From positions 10,292,001 through 10,356,000 of the forward strand of contig JAFFJZ010000003.1 in assembly GCA_018340375.1 (NCBI GenBank): DNA of 64,000 nucleotides, read 5' to 3'. The stretch comes from Gonatopus flavifemur (Eukaryota; Arthropoda; Insecta; Hymenoptera; Dryinidae). The notes under the pieces were generated by a model, which was not told the DNA's origin, ran no database searches, and worked only from the letters and a program-made list of their open reading frames with translations. Shown here piece by piece: positions 13,189 through 23,199 of this stretch. The position numbers and the translations under genes are program-made. The number at the start of each line of letters is the position of its first letter. Within the stretch, counting starts at the first letter, position 1.

Positions 13189-13479
13189 CACAAACGATAA
13201 ATCTATGTGTATGAAAACATTGAGTAATCAGAGTAACAAGGTCAGGGTCACTAGATAGATGGAAACGACGAAAACGTAAATCCCTTGCTGGAATTTTCCG
13301 CGAGAAACAGCAATTGAACGAAGGATACGATACGTATATATAGGTATATACACCTAGAGGATTCATACATAGGTACTCTCTGGTTACGAATAAGGGAGAA
13401 ATAGCGTGGCTAGAACCACAGGTAGAGTGGCGGAAGGGGGAGGAGGAGGAGAAGAGGTAAAAGGTTAGAGGGCGAACGA

Positions 13480-13510
13480 AGTACCAAAGCCACCAGAGGC
13501 GATGTGCCAA
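13480..13510. promoter_or_regulatory. CTCF-like core (weak)
   Basis: CCACCAGAGGC at 13490-13500 resembles the CTCF core CCASYAGRKGGC, with the last two core positions shifted by a missing G. It sits in a GC-rich segment between pyrimidine- and purine-rich DNA. This is a motif resemblance only. Confidence 0.2.
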
Positions 13511-14407
13511 AAACTATAACCTGTTGCGCGCCACAGCAGCCAGGAAGCCCGAAAAACGCCCCCAGCCACATTCCGTCCCTTTACTCTCATTCTCTGAAAA
13601 CCCTTTTATCGTTTCGTCACGTCGAACTTTTTTGGATATACGTGTGTATATATACATATATACATACTACACGTGAATATGTGTATACCCATAGACATAG
13701 ATGTATTTTTTTTTATCCGAACGTCACGTTGTCTCGCGCCGTTTGTTCGTTTTCGGCAAGAATGAAATTGACGAAATGGAAAAAAAATTCACGTTCCAGA
13801 TGCGAAGAGGTGTAATAACATCATAAAATAATACTACTACTTAGTTTTATCGATTCAAAGATTCAATTTAACGATTCAATGATCACCTAATATGTATCAC
13901 ATTAAAATAAATATATAACTTCAGTTCAAGTGGTATATATTTATCTATGATACGAGTACTTCACTTCTCGGTTACCGTGTTACATCGTACGCCACTGCCA
14001 CGAGAAAAGAATAATATACTCTCGTGGAATATATTAAAACTTCAATGGGTAAAATAATCATAGTTATTGGAAATCTCAACACTCGGCTTGTTATGTTAAC
14101 CGCTTGGGCGTATCATACAATTTTTCTACTTCGATTGTCGAAGGAATTCTTTTCTGCTCTTTGAGAGAAACTTTATGAGAGAGAATGCAGACCACAAGAT
14201 TCTAGCGGTGGAGGATGTGAAGGCTCAAATATTTCATTGAAACTTCCATAAGATTTAATTCAAAGTTACTTCAAGTTTGCCGCTTGAAATACATTTTTTA
14301 TGAATCAAAGTTGATGTAAAATCCCTCATCGCGAAGCAATCTCCTACAATGGATATTTTTCACTTTGAATTATGGAACGAACATTGTGTTCTTTTTTTCT
14401 CTCTTTC

Positions 14408-14432
14408 TTCCTTCCTTCCTTCCTTCCTTCCT
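14408..14432. repeat. (TTCC)n microsatellite
   Basis: About six copies of TTCC inside a longer pyrimidine tract. Confidence 0.9.
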
Positions 14433-15074
14433 TTCTTCCCTCCTCCCCTTTCCGCTCACGAGAATATAATTATGAGATATTATACTGGGTTCCTTTTTTC
14501 TTTTTTGTACAATTGAACATTGAAAAACTCGTTACTTTCGAGAGTTGATATATTAAGTACACGTGACGTGTTATTTCCTTCCGTACATCTTTGAAATTCG
14601 ATCATTCGACGCGTGATACGTGATTCAAAAGAGAACAATTCTCTGTGAAACGTCTATGATTGTTGCTGGATAATTCATCATACTTTGCTCATGACAAATT
14701 ATCGGTCACTTTTACAAACCATATTTTGAACATGATAATAAGAAAATTTGTGACTCACAAATCGCTCGACGATGGTTCATCAGGAGTCGACTACTGGATG
14801 GGTAACATGGGTCCGGTAATCATGGGGAACGATTGGCCAAGTACAAAACTAACGATTGGACCAGTAAGGAGGCAGAATGATTGAAAATTATGACCAAAAT
14901 TTGAGCGTAGCGGTGTTGGAACATGGCGCGTCTATGGTGGATTACTGATTGTGAACCATCTAATCATGATACTCACTCGAGTTCCAACCCAACCCAATCC
15001 TCTCCTAAATGATAATAAAATGTTCATCGGTTGCGGCAAGTGGTGGTTCCCGAGTCGAAAAATTGTAATACCTT

Positions 15075-15464
15075 TTGAAACCTGATGAACTCCGTAATAC
15101 GCAACGATCCAGAGTTGAATCAGGTCAAAAAGATGTTAACATCGGCGAGCTCAAGGCGAAAAATAAAATCCACCCTGATTCATTCCGTAATACGCAACGA
15201 ATCAAAGCTAAATTAGGTTTCACTTTTCAAATGGGGCACAACTTGTATGTTTTTTTAGATCTTTTTCGTAAGCCTCGACCACCTTTCCATGTACTTGGCG
15301 TTGTTCTTTCCACTTTTTTGGAGTTCCTTTATCGGGATCTCACTTGCTTCCCTAAATTTCATGTGAGCCACCAAGTGTATTCGTTTTTACATGGTATTCA
15401 AACTATTTTTGGTATATTCAAGAATTATATTCATGTTCATAAACACTTTTTCTTGGAATTATAA
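15075..15464 (+). CDS. Unassigned frame with an in-frame internal repeat
   Basis: Not recognised. A 45-bp stretch at 15081-15125 recurs at 15174-15218, offset by 93 bp (31 codons), so the peptide words PDELRNTQR and PDSFRNTQR repeat in frame. The rest of the 129-codon frame is hydrophobic and ends FFLEL. The opposite strand is A-rich and also partly open. It could be a decayed transposon or tandem-repeat gene fragment. Without a homologue I consider translation unlikely. Confidence 0.15.
   Translation: MKPDELRNTQRSRVESGQKDVNIGELKAKNKIHPDSFRNTQRIKAKLGFTFQMGHNLYVFLDLFRKPRPPFHVLGVVLSTFLEFLYRDLTCFPKFHVSHQVYSFLHGIQTIFGIFKNYIHVHKHFFLEL
15081..15218. repeat. Tandem-like direct repeat, 45-bp units 93 bp apart
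   Basis: Both copies contain TCCGTAATACGCAACGA and share the outer CCTGAT and AGGT borders, with about ten differences between them. Confidence 0.7.
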
Positions 15465-15649
15465 GATGGAGTAGAATAAATTTCCCCTTATGTTACTGGT
15501 GTTTGTTTTGTTGGGAAAATGCTTCACTTTAATATTTAGACCTATGAGAGTTTGAAGGATTTTCTTATCGTCGTACTGATACCAAACTGGTAATCATTGA
15601 ACCAAATGACAAAGTTTCTTAAACCCCACAACTATTTTAATCATTTTCC

Positions 15650-15825
15650 ATGAGGGTGGTTAAGTTACTTCTTTTCAACAGTAAATTCTACCAACCCAAA
15701 CAGCGCAAGAATCCTAGTAAGAATCATTCTAGTCATTCTGTAGGCTTCATCGGGCTTTCGTAAGGGACTAGCTCGGCCTAGTAAATCCCCTAGAGTATTG
15801 GTAGGATTTCTTATCAATCCTCATA
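15650..15825. repeat. Imperfect hairpin
   Basis: AAGAATCCTAGTAAGAATC and onward at about 15709-15735 is similar to the reverse complement of 15790-15816 (arms near CTAGAGTATTGGTAGGATT). The loop is about 55 bp. It may be a decayed foldback element. Confidence 0.35.
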
Positions 15826-16559
15826 GTTCCCAGCATATTCACGATGGAGTCATGTTGAACTCGTGCACTTTCTGAAAGGGTTCACAGCAGACGATGATCA
15901 CAGGATTAATGTTAACTGAATCCTGCATACAATGCATAAAAGAAGAATTTCAAATCAAAGTTTCAGTAATTATTTCTTCATTGAAATTCAGTATGAAGTA
16001 CACAAACGCAATAAAATATCTGGGAACTGTTGAATTTCTCGGTTCAACTATCAACCTGTAAATTAGTTTGGATTGATCTATGTTTTTCTTACATCGACCT
16101 CATGTTTTGACGTCAGGATCTATTTCTGAATTCTCAAACAAGAGGCAAATCTATACACGAGTTCCGGGGAGATGTCTACCGAAATATACATATTAATATA
16201 CACAGTAGGGAACTACATATACAACAAAAGTGATGAATTACATGAAATATCGATTTCTTTTCTGGATCCACGCTTATGTTTCTAATTAATCCACAGTACG
16301 CTTTGTCGAAAATATTCTATACATCTGAATAATCAAAAGCCACTCATGTCTAAATTAGCTTGCGTAACGGAAAAATTCAATTTTCATTACAATGTGAATT
16401 TCAATCACCATCCCCTGGAACAATATCTCCAATCGAAATGCAGAGAAAAAAATATATAATGAACCCCTTATCACCGTCACGCCATCAAATTGATACTGTG
16501 TCCCATAATATCGGGGCAGAAATAATTCAGCTCTTGAATTGGCAGTGTTCGATCGGAAT

Positions 16560-17380
16560 TCCTCAACCTCTCTCTTCACATTTCACGTGTCCCTCCTGAT
16601 TTTGACGTCTGCTACAACACACAACACGTATCCTCCTCGCTCTTCACTCGATGGATATGCATTATACGTGTAGCATATATATATATATATACACCTATAT
16701 CCACATACAACAACTATCTGAGAGGCCCCTAACCAGGCGCGTGCGTATTTTTATGTGATCATTGTTTCGGATGACAATACACCGGAATGAGCAGCGCATA
16801 ATGACTGCATCGGTAGAGATACGATGAAGAGAGAGAGGAATAGTCGAAGGCAAATGATAGAGGAAGAAGGGAAAAAAATGAGAGAAGAGGACATAGGGTG
16901 TTGTGCGGCCAGAGGAAAAATCGGGAGGAGCGGGAGAGAGCATTTCTCCCGTTCGTTCGTTTGTTCAGTTCTTTGTAATGACTGTCGATGAAACGATGAC
17001 ATATTTTTCCACTGTTTCACTCCCGGGGTGCCTCGCGGCTCTTTCATTCACGCTCTCTCTCTCTTCTCTTACCCTCTTTTCCGCCTCTCGTGCACTCACG
17101 CACGCAGCACGCACGCTCGATAGCCTTGGGGTAGCCTCTTCCTATCTTACTACTACCGCACTCCTTTCTCTCCTCTTCTTTTTTTGGATCCTGCTGCCGT
17201 CTCTCTTCTCATTATTGCGTAATACGACAAATCGCTAGCACGAAAAGGAAAAGGTATCGGAATACTTGTAGCACTCTGAATACCGTACCCCTACCGAGAA
17301 AGAATCATCATCAATCGCATGTTCTTCGATTTCTAATACAACAAAACCAACGTATCGACATACGAATTTTCATTTTGTCT
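16560..17380. other. Pyrimidine/purine-rich, CpG-containing island
   Basis: GAGAGA and CTCTCT tracts with CpG-rich words such as CACTCACGCACGCAGCACGC. Frames at 16903-17238 (+) and 16751-17047 (-) are Leu/Ser-rich translations of CT tracts, so no gene is called. Confidence 0.4.
16675..16691. repeat. (AT)n microsatellite
   Basis: About 8 to 9 AT units. Confidence 0.85.
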
Positions 17381-17474
17381 CATGGAAAAAAAAAAAAGAG
17401 AAATCTCTCCTCTTCGGAATAGATGTTCGTTTTATTGGCTCCCCTTTCCCCCCTTTCATTATTTTTTCCACGCG

Positions 17475-17587
17475 TACGTGTTAATTTATATATACCTGCG
17501 TAGAAATAATGTTGCGATCCAGCGGTATATCTCATATAACGAAGGTATTATCGTACGTGACACGTGGACATGCACGTAGTGCACGTA
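17475..17587. promoter_or_regulatory. Homotypic cluster of ACGTG hexamers
   Basis: TACGTG or CACGTG/CACGTA hexamers occur at 17475, 17554, 17561, 17573 and 17582, four of them within 34 bp. TACGTG is the known binding core of bHLH-PAS heterodimers with Tango/ARNT (Trachealess, Single-minded, Sima/HIF), and CACGTG is the core of Clock:Cycle and Myc. The sequence sits in a CpG-containing, transposon-free block. The regulatory role is inferred. Confidence 0.35.
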
Positions 17588-17939
17588 CCTTATACGGGAG
17601 TATTATAATTTAATATAACGGTAAATAACATGAGCTTGGGAATAATTACAATCCCATGGTGTAAAGGAAATAATACAATTGATACGCTTTATCGTTTCAA
17701 CGCTTTGAAAAAAAGGAATGAGAGGAAAAAAAGCGAAACGCTTGGGTTTATGAATTCGCGCATATATATATAGCTTGCGCTCCTCTACGTGCTTGAGTGG
17801 AAACGCGATTGACTTACCATTTTATTACATATCTCATTACCGATCAGAATATATCCCGAACGATAAAAAGTAACTCTTCCCTCCTCCTATCGAATATATA
17901 CTCTCTTTGGTATCGATTTCAATAACAGAACTTCATTAC

Positions 17940-18290
17940 AGATAAAGAGAATGAAAAATACATGTATATATGTGTACCGTACCGTCGTCGTCCCACGTTA
18001 CGCGAGTTCGTGCTTTGCTACTGTCCGTAATGTGCTGTTGCTCTTTAATGGACCAATGCATCAATCGAATCGTCACAGCCCGTTAACAATTTTATTGTTA
18101 CATTTTGTCAGTCGAATTTGTAACGAGTTGTTCGAATTATTATCGCACGGTTCACTTATTTATTATGTCCGCCATTATTGTTTATCCATTCAAAGAGACA
18201 TCATTTCTTGTTGTAACTCCAATGTGGAATGGGAAAGTCTGTGTCAGAGAATACCATCCGACTATTCGATTTTGAATAATCTGTAAGATC
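17940..18290. promoter_or_regulatory. Candidate conserved enhancer with dimeric Sox palindrome
   Basis: TAACAAT at 18084-18090 and ATTGTTA at 18094-18100 form a perfect inverted repeat with a 3-bp spacer, the layout of a dimeric Sox site (two ACAAT cores facing each other). Nearby are TTTAATGG, TTATTTATTATG (posterior Hox-like TTTATTA) and ATTGTTTATCC (Sox plus forkhead TGTTTAT). The block is repeat-free and CpG-containing. The enhancer call is inferred from motif density. Confidence 0.35.
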
Positions 18291-18547
18291 TAATTGATCG
18301 ATGCAAAATTTACCAGGTGCCCGTATAAAAAGCTCAACAATGTGAACACATCAAATCAATAACAGGCTGTGTGGATGGACTTTGTTAATTGATTCTCTCT
18401 GATTAGCAAAAATATGGTCCATCACTGGCTAACATGACAGCCTGGCGATAGAGTTAGCTGTCGGAGGTACAGCTATGCTATAGACAGTCAATGTTGGGTT
18501 CCATTCCGAGCTAAACTTTATTCTACAATCGAATATAACTAGTAAGT

Positions 18548-18659
18548 TACACTGAGAGAAGAGTTTGTTTTGTGACAAAGAAGGCTAATTGATCATAAGC
18601 AAATCATTTTTTATTTGATTTTGATTGAAATAAATTTGGATTACTTGTTTCTCCGTGTA
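18548..18659. mobile_element. Short MITE-like element (TACACNGAGA family)
   Basis: The left end TACACTGAGAGAAGAGT pairs with the reverse-complemented right end TACACGGAGAAACAAGT. Both ends carry TA. It is 112 bp, AT-rich and non-coding. The ends resemble those of the 49038-49337 and 22997-23163 elements (CGGAGAAA). Confidence 0.55.
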
Positions 18660-20340
18660 GGTGATGGCACTCAAACAAATCTAGCGGTTTGAACTTATGT
18701 TCTTGAATACATCTGCCGTATGATCAACAGCTAGACAAAAAAAGAAAGGAATGCCCTAGTGAGAATGCTCTTACTATCTCTAACTGATAGACACTTACAA
18801 ATCCTTCAACAGAAACTCAACGAGGCACTTTCAAGTGTTGAGTTTTTGGCTAATCAAGCGTCAAAAAATCCTGAATCTGTTTGTACTTAGGCGATCGATC
18901 GAATATAATCGGTTACGGAAAATCATAAAGCAATAAAAAAAGAGAACTTTTGAATTGCTATTTCGACGATTCAGTAGCTGGACCTGAATTCCAAAATGGA
19001 AGCCAAATTGAAAGATTTTTTGTCGAATGATTGAAATGATAAATTTTCCTGCAATCAAACAAATTAATATAATTAATCTATGGCCAAGTTATGCGCCATA
19101 GAAAACGTACAATGCCGTAATACAAAATTCAATGTTCTGATGAACTATTTTGAATGATTCCCCTGTTGAAATTTAAAGAAAAAAAAACCCAAAAAATCTG
19201 ATGTTTTTGAATCACCCGGTACAAGCGCGAAAATATTAAGTAACCAACCACTCTTCCGACCCTCTCCCAAGACATAATAAGAGATAAATGAGGTTTACTT
19301 TAAAAACCAATTTATTTAGAGTGCGAAGGATAAGAATATCAAGGAGATGGTAAAATGGCATTCTGCCAACTTTTCTTCTTCTTCTTCTTCTTCAAATTTC
19401 GAAAACTTACATCCCTCCTCTCACTTTTATCTGCGAATGGATAGAGTGTTTCTTACGGATTTCTCACTACTACTCTTCATCCAATTGAAAACCTAGCCGT
19501 TATAAATTGAAAATTACAGACAGACTTTCATTTTAAATATAATGTTCAAGCTTTTCGAAAGCATTATTACCGGCAAGTTCTCTCACCTGTTGCGCCAACA
19601 AGTAAATCTCGCAGGAATGTAAACTGTTGATTTTGTTCTAACTTCGAGTATGGCTTTCATTCATTTCGAAATAATAATGATATTGATGATAGGGATGATA
19701 ACAATTTAATTTTATACTTCTATTCCCAGTTATATGAACAATTAGGCTCTCGAAGATAAAATTGACTACTGAAATGATGTAAAAGAAAAATGAACATCAT
19801 AAACGATATATCACGCCTTTCTACGATGAAGGAAAACAACATTAGTCCATCAACTGCATTTTGCATTCTTTGTTTCAACTGTGAAATATAATGGGAAAAA
19901 TGAAAATCACATTCTTCTCAAAAGATAAGAAAAAAAGAAACAGAGGATATAATATACTTTCCTACAATGAGTAACAAAATAACAGAAGATAAATCAATAA
20001 TAAAGTACTTATTACAGATTGGCTATAGAGTAAAAGTAGTTACAAATGTTATTATTGTGAAAATTTCTCCTTATAAACTTTCAATAAGCAATATCGTCTA
20101 TCTACTTCCATCCTACTCTCGTTCCTGCTCTTGAGCTTCAACTTTTGTAATGGAATTCTTCGGTATTCGAGGGGAGATTCACGAGATTTCACCTAACAAA
20201 TACAAGCCACCGCCCTACGCTCTCTCCTTTTTCTCTGACATGGTATGAAACGAAAACACATGAATACACGAGTAGTGAAATTTTATGGAAAAAAAAAACA
20301 ATAATTAATGATTCTCAATGATAAATACAGGTTAGCGAAT
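18660..20340. other. AT-rich desert
   Basis: No gene recognised; one (TTC)n tract and otherwise random-looking AT-rich sequence. Confidence 0.5.
19373..19393. repeat. (TTC)n microsatellite
   Basis: Seven uninterrupted TTC triplets. Confidence 0.9.
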
Positions 20341-20344
20341 TCGA

Positions 20345-20593
20345 ATGGATATGAAATCGGGAACAAACACCGAACGTATGTATGTTTCACCAATTTTTCA
20401 ATGTCACGAGAACAACTTTTTCAAACCATATGAGATATCATTTTTCATCGATGCTTTTGTGAATTCATTGTACACTTCTTATCCTGATGAGTTTTATTTC
20501 AAGTTTATGATACCGAACCATGAATTGAATTTCATACCTTTCATCCCTGAAGGCGTGAAATTATCATCACCCGACCAGGAATTCATCTCCTGA
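20345..20593 (+). CDS. Unassigned 82-codon frame
   Basis: Not recognised. It begins ATG and reads M-D-M-K-S-G-T, then an aromatic-rich stretch with PYEISFFIDAF and ends SSPDQEFIS before TGA. Composition is less biased than most frames here, but length alone does not exclude chance. It ends 27 bp before a 35-bp tandem array, which suggests repeat-associated DNA. Confidence 0.12.
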   Translation: MDMKSGTNTERMYVSPIFQCHENNFFKPYEISFFIDAFVNSLYTSYPDEFYFKFMIPNHELNFIPFIPEGVKLSSPDQEFIS

Positions 20594-20619
20594 ATTTGGT
20601 TATTCGCTGCAGTCATATC

Positions 20620-20773
20620 TCGCTACGCTCGCATTTTCATAATTCACACAGCACTCGCTTCGTTCGCATCTTTGTAATCTAAACAATACTCGCTGAGATC
20701 GCATTTTTATGATCTAAACAGGGCTCGCTATTTTCGCATCTTCATAATCTAGATGACGCTTGCTTCGCTCGCA
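20620..20773. repeat. 35-bp tandem repeat array, about 4.4 copies
   Basis: Units begin at 20620, 20655, 20690, 20725 and 20760 (partial), each starting TCGCT or TTGCT, with TCGCAT at about position 10 and TAATCTA-like sequence near position 21. The first four copies are exactly 35 bp with scattered substitutions. There are no unique spacers, so it is not a CRISPR array. It is a minisatellite. Confidence 0.85.
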
Positions 20774-21663
20774 TGTTGCATCATTGATTGATCACACGTT
20801 CAATGATTCATTGATATGTCAGAAGATCGTAGAGTTTTGAATGTCTGAAAAATGATTAATTTTGAATGTAAGTGAACATTCGGATTTACGTTGGCAAGCA
20901 GTCATGTGTGGCAGTCAATTCAATCTTCATTATGTACACTGTGAAAAAGTGTTTAGTTGAATATGAGACAGCTAGGAAATTTGGTAACTCCAAATGATAA
21001 ATGGTGGCAGCAAAGTTCCTCCATAAGAGGGGAATTTTCCACCATAGTTTGGTAGACTTTCCCCTCGATTCAAGAGAATTCAACACCTAAAAGCAAAAAC
21101 CCTCAATTTTTTGTGGAAAAACAATTCCCGCATGATGAGAAAAATGATCCTTGGCGTCGTATTTTAGATGAACTTTGGATGAGAGATTTGTGAAATCATT
21201 TTTATAAAAATCTCAAATCTCAAAGACATTCATTTCTAGATTAAAAAACAGAGTGACCTCAGAACCGAGTTGAAAAACAACGACCAACGACACCAACTTT
21301 CTCATCGTCTATCATATCTATGAATAATTTCGTTCAAGACGTTGATCCGTCTACATCGAAAATAAACGGTTCCTTCATCAATCATGTACACTCTGTATAT
21401 GAAATGGAAACGAGAAAAAGATTTCGATCGTATATATATATATATAAAACGGAGGAAGAGGAATGAAAAAAACATAGAGAATTTTCTTCCAAGTGTTACA
21501 ATAAAAATCTTCTTCAATCGTTTCAACCGAGAGGAACAAGGCGTCGATATCCTGAAATGTTGCTCACGCACCTTGCTGATCACAATCAATGTGTTCGTTT
21601 CAAAAGCGTTTCAATCGTTCTCTGATCGTTAAGGCCTCCCAAAAGAGAGACTGGAGGGGAGTG

Positions 21664-21689
21664 ATATATATATATATATAATATATATA
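21664..21689. repeat. (AT)n microsatellite
   Basis: About 13 AT units with one phase slip. Confidence 0.85.
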
Positions 21690-21754
21690 CATCGAAGACA
21701 TCGAAAGAAGCAGAGACTAAAGGGAGGAGAAGAAGGATAAAATACGGGGAACGT

Positions 21755-21840
21755 TGAACCCAATCAAGCGGCTGTCATAAATTTCCATCAAGCCGCGCCC
21801 CGACGGCGGCGCAGCGACGCAACGCATCTATACGTATATA
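21755..21840. promoter_or_regulatory. GC-rich candidate regulatory block
   Basis: A sharp GC/CpG peak (CCGCGCCCCGACGGCGGCGC) follows GGCTGTCATAAATTTCC, which contains a TGTCATAAAT composite like Homothorax/Hox sites. The words CAAGCGGCTG and CAAGCCGCG echo each other. It lies between a microsatellite and AT-rich DNA. Regulatory inference only. Confidence 0.3.
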
Positions 21841-22219
21841 ATGGCCGATACAAAATTGCGACCGTGAAAATAAAAGAAAGATGGCCCATTTGAAGATATA
21901 TAACTTTTCGCCTTACATCTAAGTTGTTCCTTTTCATTTATTTTATCCTCACTTTTTCCTTCTATTCTACAAACACGCACACACAGACATAAACATGCAC
22001 AAAAACCAACGTGTAGTTTTTGATAAATATACAAAATTTCTCTCAAGATGAATTGTGCAATAGGAAGGCAAAAGGTGTAAAAGAAAACACGAAAGGATTG
22101 AGATATTCGGATTTCAAGTAAATCGGATATTCCATATTCTATCTCGAGACGTTAATGGGACGTTATAACGTCCAATAGATGTCTAGTGAATGTAACGCGA
22201 GGTATTTCTCGAGGCGACA

Positions 22220-22263
22220 AAAGAAGAAGAAGGAGAAGAAGAAGAAGAAGAAGAAGAAGAAAA
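22220..22263. repeat. (AAG)n microsatellite
   Basis: About 14 AAG/GAA triplets with one AGG interruption; a polypurine tract. Confidence 0.9.
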
Positions 22264-22364
22264 GACTACAGAGAGAAAAAGAGTGAGAAACCAGTTTGAG
22301 TCGCGTGCGCGTTGGAGATCACGTGTATATCTTTCACTACCTCTTTCTACCTATCTCTCTGTAT

Positions 22365-22409
22365 GTACGTACGTACGTACATGTCTATATATTATATATA
22401 TATATATAT
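22365..22409. repeat. (GTAC)n followed by (AT)n
   Basis: Four GTAC units (each self-complementary) are followed within 15 bp by an AT dinucleotide run, making a strongly palindromic, easily melted segment. Confidence 0.85.
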
Positions 22410-22703
22410 TTAAGTCTCGTGATTTGGCAACGAGCACGCGCGACAATGTTGAAATTGAATGCACGCAGCCCAACAATTTGTGCGCAAAGAAGCGTCTTCT
22501 GACCGATCGCATGGGAAGAGATCAAATATTTTCACACTCTTTATAGTATCGCTACCGCTGGGAAGTTGCAGCATTTTTATCCCATCCATAACAGCAATGG
22601 AGATAGAAATTAGAATGATGTTAGTGATCAAAATACTGATGGAATGCAACAATGCAATGGGGTTGCCAATGAGGTGGTACGGCATGGAGAATAGTTGTTT
22701 CAT
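22410..22703 (-). CDS. Hydrophobic coding-like segment B, unassigned membrane protein fragment
   Basis: Not recognised. From its ATG at 22703 the minus strand encodes a strongly hydrophobic stretch (ALLHSISILITNIILISISI, residues about 18-37), then M-D-G-I-K-M-L-Q. Codons are C-rich at third positions (ATC, CTC, GGC, CCC), unlike random AT-rich DNA. Similarity to coding sequence fades after about residue 55. Segment A (22730-22948) lies just upstream on the same strand in a different frame, so the pair could be one gene broken by a frameshift, or exons with a short intron. Confidence 0.2.
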   Translation of the reverse strand: MKQLFSMPYHLIGNPIALLHSISILITNIILISISIAVMDGIKMLQLPSGSDTIKSVKIFDLFPCDRSEDASLRTNCWAACIQFQHCRACSLPNHET

Positions 22704-22729
22704 AGTTCGAAGATAACTAACGAGATCTA

Positions 22730-22948
22730 ATGGTACGTATGTACAGTTATTAAGTTGATTAAGCGTGGAATGATGAATTTTACGACATGTATAATAAACC
22801 CTGTGAAAATGATTTCACCTCGTAACGGAAGATATAAACCTGCGAACAGCACTAAAATGTATACGGAATATACTATCTGTGGTTCAAACGTTCGATTCAA
22901 ACCGATATCGATGAATTTCGTGGATTTGATGATTCCTTCATCTACTAT
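22730..22948 (-). CDS. Hydrophobic coding-like segment A, unassigned membrane protein fragment
   Basis: Not recognised. The frame is open for 73 codons from directly after an AG dinucleotide (possible 3' splice site) that follows an in-frame TAG. It starts I-V-D-E-G-I-I-K and contains two hydrophobic segments, YSVYILVLFAGLYLP at about residues 31-45 and IIFTGFIIHVVKFIIPRLI at about 50-68, then stops at TAG. The overlapping plus-strand frame (22755-22952) is hydrophilic and less plausible. Probably a pseudogene or an unannotated exon of a multipass membrane protein. Confidence 0.22.
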
Positions 22949-22996
22949 CTAATTGTGTTATGCACAATGACTCTGCACGTGAAACAAGATTCACTT

Positions 22997-23163
22997 TTAC
23001 GGAGAAAAAATGGTTTGCTACTAAAGCGCCTACAAAGAAAATTTGTTTATGTCAGCAAAAAAATTTAGTTGTGTCGATTATTTTAGCTGTTTTGTTTTTT
23101 TTTGTAGGCGCTATAGTAACAGACCTGTTTGTTATTCCAGCGATACTTTTTTCTTCGGGTTTA
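22997..23163. mobile_element. MITE-like hairpin element
   Basis: Outer ends read TTTACGGAGAAAAAA and, on the other strand, TAAACCCGAAGAAAAAA. Inner arms GGTTTGCTACTAAAGCGCC (23012-23030) and GGCGCTATAGTAACAGACC (23107-23125) are imperfect reverse complements. The loop is AT-rich. The plus-strand frame across it that looks like a membrane protein is an artefact of the T-rich arm. Confidence 0.5.
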
Positions 23164-23199
23164 AGAAACGGTATCAGCTATACTTGAAAATATACAGAC

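Noticed and set aside
16903..17238. 111-codon Leu/Ser-rich frame
   Set aside because: CT-tract translation with a non-ATG start and no supporting signals.
20620..20773. Possible CRISPR-like array
   Set aside because: Units are contiguous with no unique spacers and the genome appears eukaryotic; it is a minisatellite.
20935..21120. TACACTGTGAAAAAGTG resembling a MITE left end
   Set aside because: No matching right end could be found within about 400 bp.
22960..23187. Plus-strand frame that looks like a membrane protein
   Set aside because: It lies on the T-rich arm of a MITE-like hairpin, which explains the hydrophobic residues.
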